This document shows, piece after piece, positions 1-8,013 of a stretch of DNA of 64,000 bases (position 1 is its first letter; each line of letters opens with the position of its first letter). The notes beneath the pieces were generated by a model. The model was not told the DNA's origin. It searched no databases and saw nothing but the letters and a program-made list of their open reading frames with translations. Position numbers and translations under genes: made by a program. This DNA is from Streptomyces capitiformicae (GTDB lineage: Bacteria > Actinomycetota > Actinomycetes > Streptomycetales > Streptomycetaceae), in the NCBI RefSeq assembly GCF_002214185.1, contig NZ_CP022161.1, forward strand, positions 10,361,486 through 10,425,485, given 5' to 3'.

Positions 1-189
1 AAGAAGATTCAGGAGCATCTGGCAACGATTCTTGACATTGATTCACTGCGCCTGGTCGAACGCGAACATGCCCTCCACCAGCCGCCGAGGCGGCGGTGGA
101 TGCACCCGGTATCGGAGAGGGTGCTGGTGTCCGTAGGTGTGCTCGTGTCGCTCGGCGGTGCCGTCTACACCTGGGTAGCGACTCCATAG
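1..189 (+). CDS. C-terminal end of an unknown membrane-associated protein (partial)
   Basis: An open frame enters from the left edge and stops with TAG at 187-189, giving 62 residues. The first part is charged and helical (HLATILDIDSLRLVERE), followed by a basic stretch (PPRRRW) and one hydrophobic segment (RVLVSVGVLVSLGGAVYTWV) that looks like a single membrane helix at the extreme C-terminus. Third-position G/C use is lower at the beginning than in neighbouring genes. The family cannot be named from this piece. Its true start lies outside the window. Confidence 0.55.
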   Translation, partial: KKIQEHLATILDIDSLRLVEREHALHQPPRRRWMHPVSERVLVSVGVLVSLGGAVYTWVATP

Positions 190-436
190 TGGAGCTTGGA
201 GCCGACTGAGCCAGCAGTTCACCAGGAGCTGGACCGGGCGGCCGTGGACGGCGGCCGCCCGGTTGACCCGCAGGACTTGGACCCCCGGCCCGTGGCAGCC
301 CGGCGACGACGTCGAGATCGAGATCGACGGCCACGTCGCCCGGGTTTCAAAGCTCTGATCGAAGTTCCGTGAATCCGCAGGTGGGCCTCCAGGGAACGCC
401 GCATGCGCCGGAAGCTCGCAGCAGGAAGGGACCAGG
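190..436. other. Stretch without a supported gene
   Basis: No frame here has a convincing start and Streptomyces-like codon use over its whole length. The minus strand has short coding-like stretches (for example VLRVNRAAAVHGRPVQLL), so the segment may be decayed coding DNA, but nothing can be assigned. Confidence 0.3.
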
Positions 437-1069
437 CTAGAAGGGAGGTCGCCAGCCGCCCCAGTGCGTCTTGTGGCCGGGCGGGGGCCAGGATGCCGTT
501 TCACCTGGATGGGGCCACAGGCGGCCCACCCATTCACACTCCGGGATCGTGCCTTCCCAGTCGTCGGTGCACCGGTCGGCCCAGGTGCGGCCCACCATGA
601 CCGGCCGGGTCACCACGCCGTTGGCGACCTCCTGCACCCGCACCACCAGACCGAGCCCGTTGGCTCCAGGGTTCCCCCGCGGACCGTAGGACACATCGAG
701 CAGCCCACACGCGTGAGCATGCAAGAAGAACCGTTCCAGATCGGCTGGGACGCAGGCGGTCAACTCCCGTCCCCAGAGCGTCACCTGGGGTCCGTGGACC
801 GCGTCCACCGCGACGCAGAACAACCGGCCGTCGATGAAGTAGGCGTACACGGCAGACTCCGCACGCCCTGTGCCGAACTCCACGCCGAGGGCCTCGCGAA
901 ACGAGGGGTCAGCCTGGAACCGACGCAGCTCGGTCATGCCCGGCAGTACTGCGGCGACCTCAGTGATACGCATGCCGAAACACAGCGGCCCTACGCCTAC
1001 CAGGGGCATCAGCTCCCAGTCCAACCGCGTCGGCCCCTTCACGACACCCCGAATCTCTGCTGCCGCCAT
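437..1069 (-). CDS. Hypothetical protein
   Basis: A 210-residue soluble protein starting MAAAEIRGVV. I prefer this ATG to one seven codons upstream because a GGGAGAGAG ribosome-binding stretch lies just before it. There is no signal peptide or membrane segment. The body has alternating hydrophobic strands and a conserved-looking core (GPLCFGMRITEVAAVLPG, then YFIDGRLFCVAVDAVHGPQV), and the C-terminus is Trp- and Pro-rich. The GMR/VAAVL opening resembles small immunity- or SMI1-like Streptomyces proteins, but I do not recognise a defined family. Codon use is typical of the genome, which supports a real gene. Confidence 0.6.
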   Translation of the reverse strand: MAAAEIRGVVKGPTRLDWELMPLVGVGPLCFGMRITEVAAVLPGMTELRRFQADPSFREALGVEFGTGRAESAVYAYFIDGRLFCVAVDAVHGPQVTLWGRELTACVPADLERFFLHAHACGLLDVSYGPRGNPGANGLGLVVRVQEVANGVVTRPVMVGRTWADRCTDDWEGTIPECEWVGRLWPHPGETASWPPPGHKTHWGGWRPPF

Positions 1070-1210
1070 CTCTCTCCCCCCCACGCACACACCAAGCCGT
1101 CCCCGATTCTCGGCGCCAACATCACCCTGGCATTACACCAAGCTCAAGATCGTTCACGGAACTTCGGGCAGAGCCAAAATCGCGGATCCCCATCAGCTTG
1201 TAGCGGTGGG

Positions 1211-1430
1211 CACGAACTGCCGAAGGCGCCGGCGGCGGAGGCCGCGCCGGGCGAGGCGGTGGACTGCTGGCGGCCCTGAAGCAGTCGGTGGCGCGGGCCA
1301 GGTCCACTCGGCGAGGACGAGGGCAACGTGCACGAGATGCCGAAGAGAAGGCGCCGGTCAAGAAGACCACCGCGAAGAAGACGGTCGCCAAGACCACACG
1401 GACAAAGCCCCGCAGTGCCTGGATGAGTGG
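1211..1430 (+). pseudogene. Decayed C-terminal end of a Ku DNA-end-binding protein
   Basis: Reading across two frames gives ELPKAPAAEAAPGEAVD, then LLAALKQSVARARSTR, then GNVHEMPK, then KAPVKKTTAKKTVAKTT. This order (VDLLAALxxSVxxAR, VHEMPKK, Lys/Ala-rich tail) is that of the C-terminus of actinobacterial Ku, which bridges DNA ends in non-homologous end joining. A two-base loss within GTGGAC..GCTGG and another shift near VHEMP break the frame, and no Ku core domain precedes it in the window. I infer a dead fragment left by rearrangement. The identification rests on remembered Ku tails, not on a search. Confidence 0.55.
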
Positions 1431-1562
1431 GCACAAGGCCGCCGCCGCAAAGCCCCAGGCCCCTGCGCGAAGACGTTCGCGCCCGCCGGACCCGGAACAG
1501 CACCGCATCGTCACCAGGGGCGTCGCCAGAGACGAGTCGGCTTCCCTGCACCCCCCGTAAGA

Positions 1563-1604
1563 GAACGCTCGTTCTTGACTGGTCGTTCTTTAATCGCATA
1601 CGGT
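1563..1604 (+). promoter_or_regulatory. Promoter and TetR-type operator for the downstream regulator
   Basis: A perfect 12-base palindrome GAACGCTCGTTC (1563-1574) abuts a -35-like TTGACT (1575-1580) with a -10-like TACGGT at 1599-1604 (18-base spacing). A second GTCGTTC half-site follows at 1582-1588. The arrangement suits autorepression by the TetR gene that starts next. The -10 lies so close to the start codon that the transcript would be leaderless. Confidence 0.5.
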
Positions 1605-1611
1605 CATGGGC

Positions 1612-2097
1612 ATGGGACGACCACGCGCCTTCGACACCGATCAGGCCGTCAGTACCGCGGCCGCCCTCTTCGCCACCCACGGCTACGAGGGCACCTCGGT
1701 GGACGACCTGGTCACAGCCACAGGCATCCACCGAGGCAGTCTCTACAAAGTATTCGGCTCCAAACGGGGCCTGCATCTGACCGCCCTGCGAAACCACCTC
1801 GACCACGAGATCCACCCGGCCAGCGCCGCCATCGCCACCCTCACCGACCCCAGGCAGGCACTGAACGCAGCCATTGCCTCATACGACAACGGCCCGGCCG
1901 CCGGACTTCTCCTTCTTGCCGCCGCCGAACGCGCTCCCCACGACCCAGAGGTTGCCGCGCTGGTCGCGGAAGGCATCACCGCACTGGAGGACGCCCTGCG
2001 CCCCTCTCACGGTGACGCCGCCCCTCAACTCGCCTCCACCGTCCTCGGTACCCGCCTGCGCCTGCGCGCCCAGCCGACCGCCCCAAAGGAGCACTGA
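1612..2097 (+). CDS. TetR/AcrR-family transcriptional regulator
   Basis: A short TetR repressor (161 residues from the second ATG at 1612; another ATG lies at 1606). The N-terminal helix-turn-helix is clear: ALFATHGYEGTSVDDLV, then GIHRGSLYKVFGSKRGL at about residues 15-50. The ligand-binding half is short (usual family length is near 190), ending in a Pro/Ala-rich tail, so the C-terminus may be trimmed. No Shine-Dalgarno sequence precedes either ATG; the promoter position suggests a leaderless mRNA beginning at 1612. The next gene starts one base after the stop, so the two are probably cotranscribed and the regulator probably controls both. Confidence 0.8.
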   Translation: MGRPRAFDTDQAVSTAAALFATHGYEGTSVDDLVTATGIHRGSLYKVFGSKRGLHLTALRNHLDHEIHPASAAIATLTDPRQALNAAIASYDNGPAAGLLLLAAAERAPHDPEVAALVAEGITALEDALRPSHGDAAPQLASTVLGTRLRLRAQPTAPKEH

Positions 2098-2098
2098 C

Positions 2099-2464
2099 AT
2101 GGCCCTGATCTCCATCGACCGCGAACGCGGCCTGCTGACCGCCGAATTCCAGGGCCTCGACAAGCTCTGGACTTTCAAGAGCCGCCTGGAAATCCCCCTC
2201 ACCCACGTGCGTGGCGCCACCCACGACCCCGGCATCGCCCGCGAACCGAAGGGCATCCGCGTCGGTGGCACCTACTTCCCCGGTGTGATCACCGCCGGCC
2301 GCTTCCGCCGCGACGGTGAACGCCTCTTCTGGGACGTGAAGAACCCGGACAAGGCGGTCGTCATCGAACTCGCCGACGCCGAAAGGTACGACCGTCTCGT
2401 CATCGAGGTCGACGATCCCCGCGCCACGGTGGCCCTCATCGAACAGACCATCGCCCGCGGCTGA
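2099..2464 (+). CDS. Small PH-like domain protein
   Basis: A 121-residue protein whose ATG is one base beyond the TetR stop. The sequence is beta-rich with one C-terminal helix (ATVALIEQTIARG): LISIDRERGLLTAEF, IPLTHVRGAT, GTYFPGVI, GERLFWDVKNPDKAVVIEL, YDRLVIEVDDP. This is the pattern of bacterial PH-like proteins found widely in actinobacteria, whose function is mostly unknown. There is no signal peptide or membrane segment, so it is probably cytosolic. Start choice is forced by the tight spacing and an AAAGGAG site at 2083-2089. Confidence 0.65.
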   Translation: MALISIDRERGLLTAEFQGLDKLWTFKSRLEIPLTHVRGATHDPGIAREPKGIRVGGTYFPGVITAGRFRRDGERLFWDVKNPDKAVVIELADAERYDRLVIEVDDPRATVALIEQTIARG

Positions 2465-2467
2465 ACC

Positions 2468-2674
2468 GTGACCGCCGGCTTGGACGCCCTTCTGGCGGCC
2501 CTGAATGTGTTCATCGACGACCATGTGTCGCCTCGTCGCCGGATCGGGCGACCGCCGAAGCTGTCGGACGCGGAACTGCTGTGCCTGTCTGTGGCGCAAG
2601 TGCTGTTGGGCTTCCCCTCGGCCCGGCACTGGCTCCGATTCCCCCACGCCCGACTGCGGCACCTGTTCCCCTAG
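2468..2674 (+). pseudogene. Truncated IS982-type transposase, N-terminal piece
   Basis: The 68 residues LDALLAALNVFIDDHV...GRPPKLSDAELLCLSVAQ..LGF match the start of IS982-family DDE transposases. The frame stops at TAG just after RHLFP, where sequence of another IS remnant begins on the other strand. No DDE catalytic residues remain. It starts three bases after the PH-like gene, so the insertion lies immediately downstream of that operon. Confidence 0.7.
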
Positions 2675-2925
2675 AACTCGCCGAGCACCGAGAAGTCAAA
2701 GCCAGGATCGGTGAGTTCCAAGTTCAGCGCGTATTTCCCATCCATACGTCCCCGCAGCCTGTCCGGCAGGCCCCCGGCGAACTGGAGCACCGACACCAGC
2801 ACGAGCCTTCCAGGTGACCAGGCAGGCCGGCCCCGCACGGGAAACAGGTCCGGGAACTCTTCATCGGTGAACAGCACGCCCAACTGGTCCCGGATCCGGA
2901 TCGCCAGGCTGCCCTTGGGGCACAC
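2671..2925 (-). pseudogene. Truncated IS1182-type transposase, N-terminal piece
   Basis: An 84-residue remnant containing FTDEEFPDLFPVRGRPAWSP, LVLVSVLQFAGGL and YALNLELTDPGFDFSVL, the characteristic DUF772-type start of IS1182-family transposases. A few residues usual between the Leu-rich helix and the DGKYAL block are missing, indicating an internal deletion. It stops at the same CTAG (2671-2674) where the IS982 piece ends. The catalytic domain is absent. Confidence 0.7.
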
Positions 2926-3381
2926 AGCGGATCACGTGCGCTCCCCCTTTCTTCTTCCACAGCCGCACGGCTGCAACAACCGGTGCCGGCCCGGCACTCA
3001 CACCAGGCGGCACACCCCCATCCAACCGCCTCGACCAGGCCTTTCAACACCCAACCAACGCCCGTAGACAATCAATAGACAAACCCCGCAACCGCCCACG
3101 GCCGCGATCAGGCCCACCGCCGCCGGCGCAGCGCGGAGTACGCCCGCCTTCTGGATACGCGCTTAGCTGCGCCGACAGGCAGGTGATCGTCGAGAACTGG
3201 CACACGAAGCCGTGCATCGCCGACGAGGCCACGTGGACGTTCCGAACGCCGTCCGAAGGTGCCTCAGCGCCTGCTGGAGCGAACGAAGAAGAGACCATGC
3301 AGTCAGCAAGTCCTTTGAACGGGCGTATGCCACAGCACTCCGCCCGCCGGCCGGCCTCGCGCCGCCGGGCCCGATGCGCTG
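2926..3381. other. Intergenic stretch, no supported gene
   Basis: Between the IS1182 remnant and the VOC gene I see only short frames with poor codon statistics. Short coding-like runs occur (for example SAEYARLLDTRLAA on the plus strand at about 3130) and may be decayed genes. No RNA gene or clear inverted repeat was recognised. Confidence 0.3.
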
Positions 3382-3882
3382 TCACGTGACCGACCCGGCA
3401 GCCGCTCCCGTTCTCAGATCGGGGCCCCATCGGTCGATCGCCGACCGGAGGTCCAGCGGGAGCGGCTTCTGGTTCTCCTCCGAGGTCGGCCAGTCGGCGC
3501 GTGGGGCGCGCCACATCACCTCGAACTCGTTGCCGTCCGGGTCCACGCCATGCAGGGACTTGGCCACCAGGAAGTCGGTGCTCCCCGTCAGAGCCTGGCG
3601 CGCCTTGAGCAGCTCCGCCGTCTCGGCGAGTTCACCAAGTGTGCCGACCTCCCAGGCGAGATGGTGCAGTCCGACGCGGTCGCGCTGCGGGCCGGGCGCG
3701 TCGGTTCCAAGGGTGAAGAGGCCGAGGTCGTGGTCGTTGTCGCTGCCCCGGGCCCTGAGGAAGGCGGCCCTGCCGGGTATCTCGTGCTCGACGGCGAAGC
3801 CGAACACCTGGCTGTAGAAGGCGACAGAACATTCGATATCACGGACGAACAAGACAGCATGGTTGAGCCGGCGTACGGGCAT
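3382..3882 (-). CDS. VOC/glyoxalase-family protein, probable extradiol-dioxygenase-like enzyme
   Basis: A 166-residue single-module VOC protein starting MPVRRLNHAVLFVRD. Likely metal ligands are visible: His in RLNHAVL, His in GLHHLAWEV and Glu in DGNEFEVMW. The fold order (beta-alpha-beta-beta-beta twice) and the FYSQVFGF motif are standard for the glyoxalase/bleomycin-resistance/dioxygenase superfamily; substrate cannot be inferred. The C-terminal tail (RSAIDRWGPD) is charged. The frame stays open far upstream, but codon bias falls sharply before this ATG. Neighbours are decayed DNA, so no pathway context exists. Confidence 0.75.
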   Translation of the reverse strand: MPVRRLNHAVLFVRDIECSVAFYSQVFGFAVEHEIPGRAAFLRARGSDNDHDLGLFTLGTDAPGPQRDRVGLHHLAWEVGTLGELAETAELLKARQALTGSTDFLVAKSLHGVDPDGNEFEVMWRAPRADWPTSEENQKPLPLDLRSAIDRWGPDLRTGAAAGSVT

Positions 3883-4181
3883 CGGGCTCCCATCCCTCTT
3901 GGTTCTGCCGCATGTCTGATCGATCTTACTGAGCTGAGGAAGATGTACCGGTCGGAATGATCGAACTGCTGGACGGAACGGACCGCGTCTCGGTCCCCAA
4001 GGGTCCGCACCGGGTCGTTCTTGGGTGCCACCACGACCGATGCCGGTGGTGGCGACACGTCGGCTCACCGGAAAGCGCCTTCCTTCTGGTTCCACAAGTC
4101 CAAGTGCCGGGCCAGCGCGTCCGACGGGGTCTGCCAGCGGGGTCGTCCGGTCGATGACGGACCGGGGATCGGCGCCGATCG
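3883..4181. other. Decayed sequence upstream of the VOC gene
   Basis: No intact gene. A minus-strand run ending LARHLDLWNQKEGAFR with a stop near 4065, and a run LYSFQPIGADPRSVIDR in another frame, have coding-like composition and may be the broken C-terminus of one older gene. The VOC promoter should lie here, but I see no strong -35/-10 pair. Confidence 0.3.
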
Positions 4182-4559
4182 GCTGGAAGGAGTAGAGCCG
4201 GCGACGCCTGGTTCCTCTCCGATGGGGCATATCTCGGTCGCGTCGAATACGCCGAAGAGCCGGGCCGCTTCGGCAGACGATTCGGGAGACATCCAGGCGG
4301 CGATCAGAGCGAGAAGCCGCGTCTGACGGTCCTGCGCCACGACCGCCCGCACCCGCTCACCGCCGAGGAGTTCGCCGCTCTCCGTCTCAACGGCGTCGGG
4401 CCTGTCTCTGTGCGTTCGCTGATCGAACTCCTCAACGAGATGACGCACAAGGGGCCGACGCTGCCCCAGGCGTACGAGAGGGCGCTTTTGCGGAAGCCTT
4501 CCGTCGAGCAGCAGCTCCAGGATCTCCTTGCTGAGGTCGAGGCGGCAGCCGACGAGTAG
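4182..4559 (+). pseudogene. C-terminal fragment of an unrecognised protein
   Basis: An open frame without an ATG encodes AWFLSDGAYLGRVEYAEEP followed by RLTVLRHDRPHPLTAEEF, NGVGPVSVRSLIELLNEM and LPQAYERALLRKPSVEQQ, ending ...AEVEAAADE. Codon use is strongly Streptomyces-like over the last 80 codons and poorer before that, where part of the middle (about 4270-4320) looks shifted. I infer the tail of a small regulatory or hypothetical protein whose N-terminus has been lost. I do not recognise the family. Confidence 0.4.
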
Positions 4560-4771
4560 CTGCGCCCGACAGCGTCCGCCCCGTGATCGCTGCCGCTGGT
4601 GGATGGTGCAGTGCCGCCTCCCTCGGCGATCGACCGACCGCACTGCTGCGCCGTCCGACGATGGGCTCTACCCGCCCTCCTCACGGGTTACTTGTCCTCT
4701 GGTGCCCAGGGGACATCGCGGTGGCGGCCGACGGGACTTCCCGCCGGCCGCCTACGTGATGACCGCTTCGG

Positions 4772-5010
4772 TCAGAGGCCGATGCCCTTCGTTGGGGCTT
4801 CCTCGAACATCGCGCCGACGATCCACCGTTTGGGCAGCACCACGAAGCCACGCATGTCGTCGCTGCGCTTGACGATCGCCAGGACCAGGGCGAAGGCGGC
4901 CAGGCAGTTCTCGACGAGGCTGCCGGTGTAACCGCCGTCGGCCTACATCCGGGCCAGGCGGTGATGGGCGTCGGCCACCTGCCCGAGCAGAACGTGGGCG
5001 GCGGTGCGGT
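4772..5010 (-). pseudogene. Decayed IS5-family transposase fragment
   Basis: The minus strand reads QVADAHHRLARM, an in-frame stop, then ADGGYTGSLVENCLAAFAL, LAIVKRSDDMRGFVVLPKRW and IV before diverging. ADGGYTG...RWIV is the typical C-terminal DDE region of Streptomyces IS5-group transposases. The internal stop and the unrelated tail (GAMFEEAPTKGIGL) show it is dead. Its upstream part fuses into the plus-strand SH3-like fragment. Confidence 0.65.
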
Positions 5011-5081
5011 CGCTCTGCTCGGCCCGCTCACTACAGGGACCGCTGTTGTGTCCTCCGCTGGCGAGCAGGGCGCCGCCCGCG

Positions 5082-5347
5082 TCCTGGGCGGGCCGTATGT
5101 GGTCGTACCGTACGAGACCGTCAATGTCCGTACGGGGCCGGCTCGTCCGTTCCCCTCAGCGGGTACCGTGGCGGCGGGTGAGGCCCGCGGTGCCTACTGC
5201 TGGGAGTTCGGTGAGCTCATCAGCGACTACGGCTTTACCAACAGGGTCGATAAACTGACGAGCCGTCACGAAGGTTCAGACCAGTACCAGCGGTACAAGA
5301 ACCACTTCAACCTGCGGTCATTGCCTCGCTTGTACTCGCAGTTGTAG
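5082..5347 (+). pseudogene. Fragment of a secreted SH3-like domain protein
   Basis: The frame contains YETVNVRTGPARPFPSAGTV, AAGEARGAYCWEFGELISDY and GFTNRVDKL, a bacterial SH3-like (SH3b) module of the kind found in small exported Streptomyces proteins. The N-terminal signal peptide is missing (upstream sequence belongs to the IS5 remnant) and the usual C-terminal strand is replaced by NHFNLRSLPRLYSQL. I therefore call it a remnant with little chance of function. Confidence 0.5.
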
Positions 5348-5539
5348 GGGACACCCTTGGGTTGCCCCACAGCGCGGCACACGCGCGGGCTGCGCACCCG
5401 GTCGAGTGAAGACGCCCGGGCGGAAGAACCTTGCGGGTGCCGGCGTGATGCCAGGCGTGAGGCAGATCACTGACAGCCCGGACAGCCCTACGGGCCGGAC
5501 CTGGCGGGCCCAGCCCGTGGGACTTTCCCCTCCCCCGGC

Positions 5540-6091
5540 TCAGTCGATCTTGATGGAGCTCACCCGGTCGTTCCAGCGGCTGCTCATCGCCCGCTCGTAG
5601 TGATTGGGGCCGGTGTTGCCCGGATACCAGTTGCCCTCGCCGCCGAGGTTCTCGGCGAGATGAGCGGTGCAGGCGCCGGTCCGGTACGAGGACGTCTTGT
5701 TGTTGAAGTTGTAGCGCGTGAGGTTCTGCCAGGATCCGCGGTCGTAGAACCGCAGAATGCGTCCGTTGGGGCGCAGGTCGATGTGCTCGCCCAGTTCCAG
5801 CGGGGACGAGCAGCGCGCCCGTATGCCGGCCGCGGTGCGGTCGGCGTACACCTGTGTGGCCTTGCGGTCCAGTTCGGCCGTCGTACGGAAGCAGTTGACG
5901 CTGTTCTGCCATACGCCGCAGGCCTTCGCCGCGCCCCAACCGCCGGACAGGTCGGTCTTCTTGCCTTCGAACGTCGCGACGGCGCCTCGCGGAGCGGACG
6001 CCGCCGCTGCCGCCTGACCGGTGGTGGCCGACCCAGCGCCGAGTACGGCCGCAGCGGCCAGTGTGGCAGCGAAGAGTGTCTTGCGTCGCAC
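5540..6091 (-). CDS. Secreted peptidase-inhibitor I36-like protein
   Basis: A 183-residue exported protein. I choose the GTG at 6091, preceded by GGGGGA, giving a signal peptide RRKTLFAATLAAAAVLGAGS with cleavage near AAAA. The mature part carries ILRFYDRGSWQNLTRYNFNN, then ...WNDRVSSIKID at the C-terminus; this beta/gamma-crystallin-like pattern is that of peptidase inhibitor family I36 (the Streptomyces metalloprotease inhibitor group). The N-terminal half is longer than in the minimal inhibitors, with paired cysteines (CGVWQNSVNC). An extracellular inhibitory or structural role is inferred from the family only. Confidence 0.7.
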   Translation of the reverse strand: MRRKTLFAATLAAAAVLGAGSATTGQAAAAASAPRGAVATFEGKKTDLSGGWGAAKACGVWQNSVNCFRTTAELDRKATQVYADRTAAGIRARCSSPLELGEHIDLRPNGRILRFYDRGSWQNLTRYNFNNKTSSYRTGACTAHLAENLGGEGNWYPGNTGPNHYERAMSSRWNDRVSSIKID

Positions 6092-6310
6092 TGTGGTTCC
6101 CCCTTGAGGAAAAGAGAAGGACTGTGGAGCCCATCCCTGGTGGACCCTTGTGTTCCCAGAACGTACGGTCCGCCGCGTACGACCCGCGTCGCACACGGGG
6201 TTGAACTCCTGTGCAGACCAGCGCGGTAACGGCGACAACTGCCGTGCGTCCCCCACCAGTTCACTCACACAGGGATCAACGACCCGGAACACCTACCGTT
6301 TCGGATCAAT

Positions 6311-7621
6311 ATGACCGAGATCGATTTCGAAGAAGCGATGAATTGCCTGAAACTCGTCCTGGCAATCGATGCATGGACGGAAAGTCAAGTGATCCTGCAG
6401 AGACCAATTAACCTTGACACAGCGCATCGAATTGACCGACTTGAAGTCGCAGAGATCAGGTCTGCTATGGAACGCGCTAATGCGGCTAGGGGATTGCAAG
6501 GCGCGGAAGTAAACTGGGGAACTTCCTTTGAAGTAATGGTGGTCCGAAACGCCACGAGCATTGCGCGGATGGGGTTCAGCATTCGCGCTGTAGAAGAAAC
6601 ATCCTCCTTCGATGAAAATGGTCTCAAATTTTCCATCGGAGACCCTAGTCTAGAATTTTCACTAAGCGTACTCAGGGAAATCAAAGAGGGCAATCAGGCA
6701 CGAAGGGCAAATTTCCTGCGCACGTCACGCAATCGGCGAGATTTGCAAATCTACTTGTCTCCCGACAACGTGAAGGAGATGATCAAGCCTGGCGCTCCAC
6801 TTGCTCGGGGAATCGTCGGAGCAATCCTTCCAATCATCACTTTGAAAATAGAATCGGCCAAGCCGCGGTCCGACTTCAGGGAGATCTCCGAGGCCTTTCT
6901 ATTCCAACTCGCCTACAACTTCGATGTCTCCTATCGAGTTGCGGATAATTTGGAGCACTTGGTCTCCTCGGGCCGCGTGAGGAGGAGAGGTCGGGCAGCC
7001 GACGCAGCGATGGATGCTCCTCGAATGACTTACAAATCCGACCTCGTGCACCATTACCAACTCGCAGTCTCCGCCGACAGCCCAATGCTCCAGTACCTTT
7101 CGTACTATCACATCGCAGAGCACTTCTTTGAGCGCGTATTCAATGACGATTTCGTAGAGCAGGTGCGCAGGAAAATTGCCGATCCCGCATTCTCCCTCAA
7201 GAGAGCTAAAGATATTCAGGGCGTCATCAAGCTGATCTCTTCTACGCAGAGAAAGGTTCGCGATGAGGGAGGAGTGGACGAACAGCGCGCACTTAATCTC
7301 GTCCTTGAGAAGTACGTAGACCTCCCGAGACTCGCCAGCGAACTACACGCTCACGACAGTGATCTACTCGACTACTACAAGAAGCAATCGCCATCATTTT
7401 CCGAGAATGTCACGGTTGACCTCGCCAATGAACGCGAATCCGAAGTGAAAAGCGCCCTGGCCAAGAGGATCTACCAGACACGCAATTCCCTCGTGCACGC
7501 TAAGGATGGCGCACGCCCGCGCTATTTCCCTTTCGTTAACGATGCGGAACTGGCTCGCGAGGTGCCCCTTCTTCGATTCTGCGCGGAACACATCATCATC
7601 GAAAATGGAAAGGTGATCTGA
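6311..7621 (+). CDS. A+T-richer hypothetical protein with a C-terminal HEPN-type RNxxVH motif
   Basis: A 436-residue protein without signal peptide or membrane helices. The C-terminal quarter reads ALAKRIYQTRNSLVHAKDG, then LLRFCAEHIII. RNSLVH (residues 391-396) fits the Rx4H catalytic signature of HEPN ribonuclease domains, set between long helices as expected. The N-terminal 200 residues look like a mixed alpha/beta region (FEVMVVRNATSIARMGFSIR) of unknown kind. Base composition is visibly lower in G+C than all neighbours, with many A/T-ending codons, so it was probably acquired horizontally. It stands alone, without a toxin/antitoxin-type partner. A role in RNA cleavage or phage defence is inference. 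No clear Shine-Dalgarno precedes the ATG. Confidence 0.7.
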   Translation: MTEIDFEEAMNCLKLVLAIDAWTESQVILQRPINLDTAHRIDRLEVAEIRSAMERANAARGLQGAEVNWGTSFEVMVVRNATSIARMGFSIRAVEETSSFDENGLKFSIGDPSLEFSLSVLREIKEGNQARRANFLRTSRNRRDLQIYLSPDNVKEMIKPGAPLARGIVGAILPIITLKIESAKPRSDFREISEAFLFQLAYNFDVSYRVADNLEHLVSSGRVRRRGRAADAAMDAPRMTYKSDLVHHYQLAVSADSPMLQYLSYYHIAEHFFERVFNDDFVEQVRRKIADPAFSLKRAKDIQGVIKLISSTQRKVRDEGGVDEQRALNLVLEKYVDLPRLASELHAHDSDLLDYYKKQSPSFSENVTVDLANERESEVKSALAKRIYQTRNSLVHAKDGARPRYFPFVNDAELAREVPLLRFCAEHIIIENGKVI

Positions 7622-7828
7622 CCCTCGCGGTTTGATATTTCCGGCTCATTAATGTCGCCGGACAACGGCGGAGCTCGGCGGCCGAGACTGGATTCCGGAC
7701 GGCCCAGCGAGCATGAGGCTGAGCCGTCCGCAGAGCCGGAGGAACTGCGGACGTCGTTCTGCGTCGTGGCGATGCCGAGTCCGACGACTCTCGGGTAGAC
7801 GTGTGATCGGCCAAGATGAGGGGGCGTG

Positions 7829-7967
7829 CCAGATGCGTGCCAGGTCGTGCGGGGAACCACGGGGAATGCCGGGCAAGCGGTAAGCAGCCAACCGGACGCC
7901 GCTCAGGCTCCGCCGCAGGTCGGGACGGCGGCTAACCCCGAATCACCTCAGCTTCCCAAGCTGAGGT
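7829..7967. other. Attachment-site-like scar resembling a tRNA-Gly(CCC) junction
   Basis: The segment starts GCGTGCCAGATGCGTGCCAG, continues with GCGGGGAACCACGGGGAAT, and about 85 bases later has CCTCAGCTTCCCAAGCTGAGG (7947-7967), a hairpin whose loop TTCCCAA is that of a Gly(CCC) anticodon arm. In Streptomyces such blocks typically sit between an integrase gene and its tRNA target. No integrase or complete tRNA is present. I infer a leftover attachment region close to the foreign HEPN-like gene. Confidence 0.4.
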
Positions 7968-8013
7968 ACCAGTACGCTGCCAGCGGCAGGCACCAGCACA
8001 GACGAGGAGCGTC

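Noticed and set aside
437..2271. Overlapping plus- and minus-strand frames of 150-380 codons across 0.4-2.3 kb
   Set aside because: They are Arg/Pro/His-rich shadows of the hypothetical gene, the Ku remnant and the TetR/PH-like pair.
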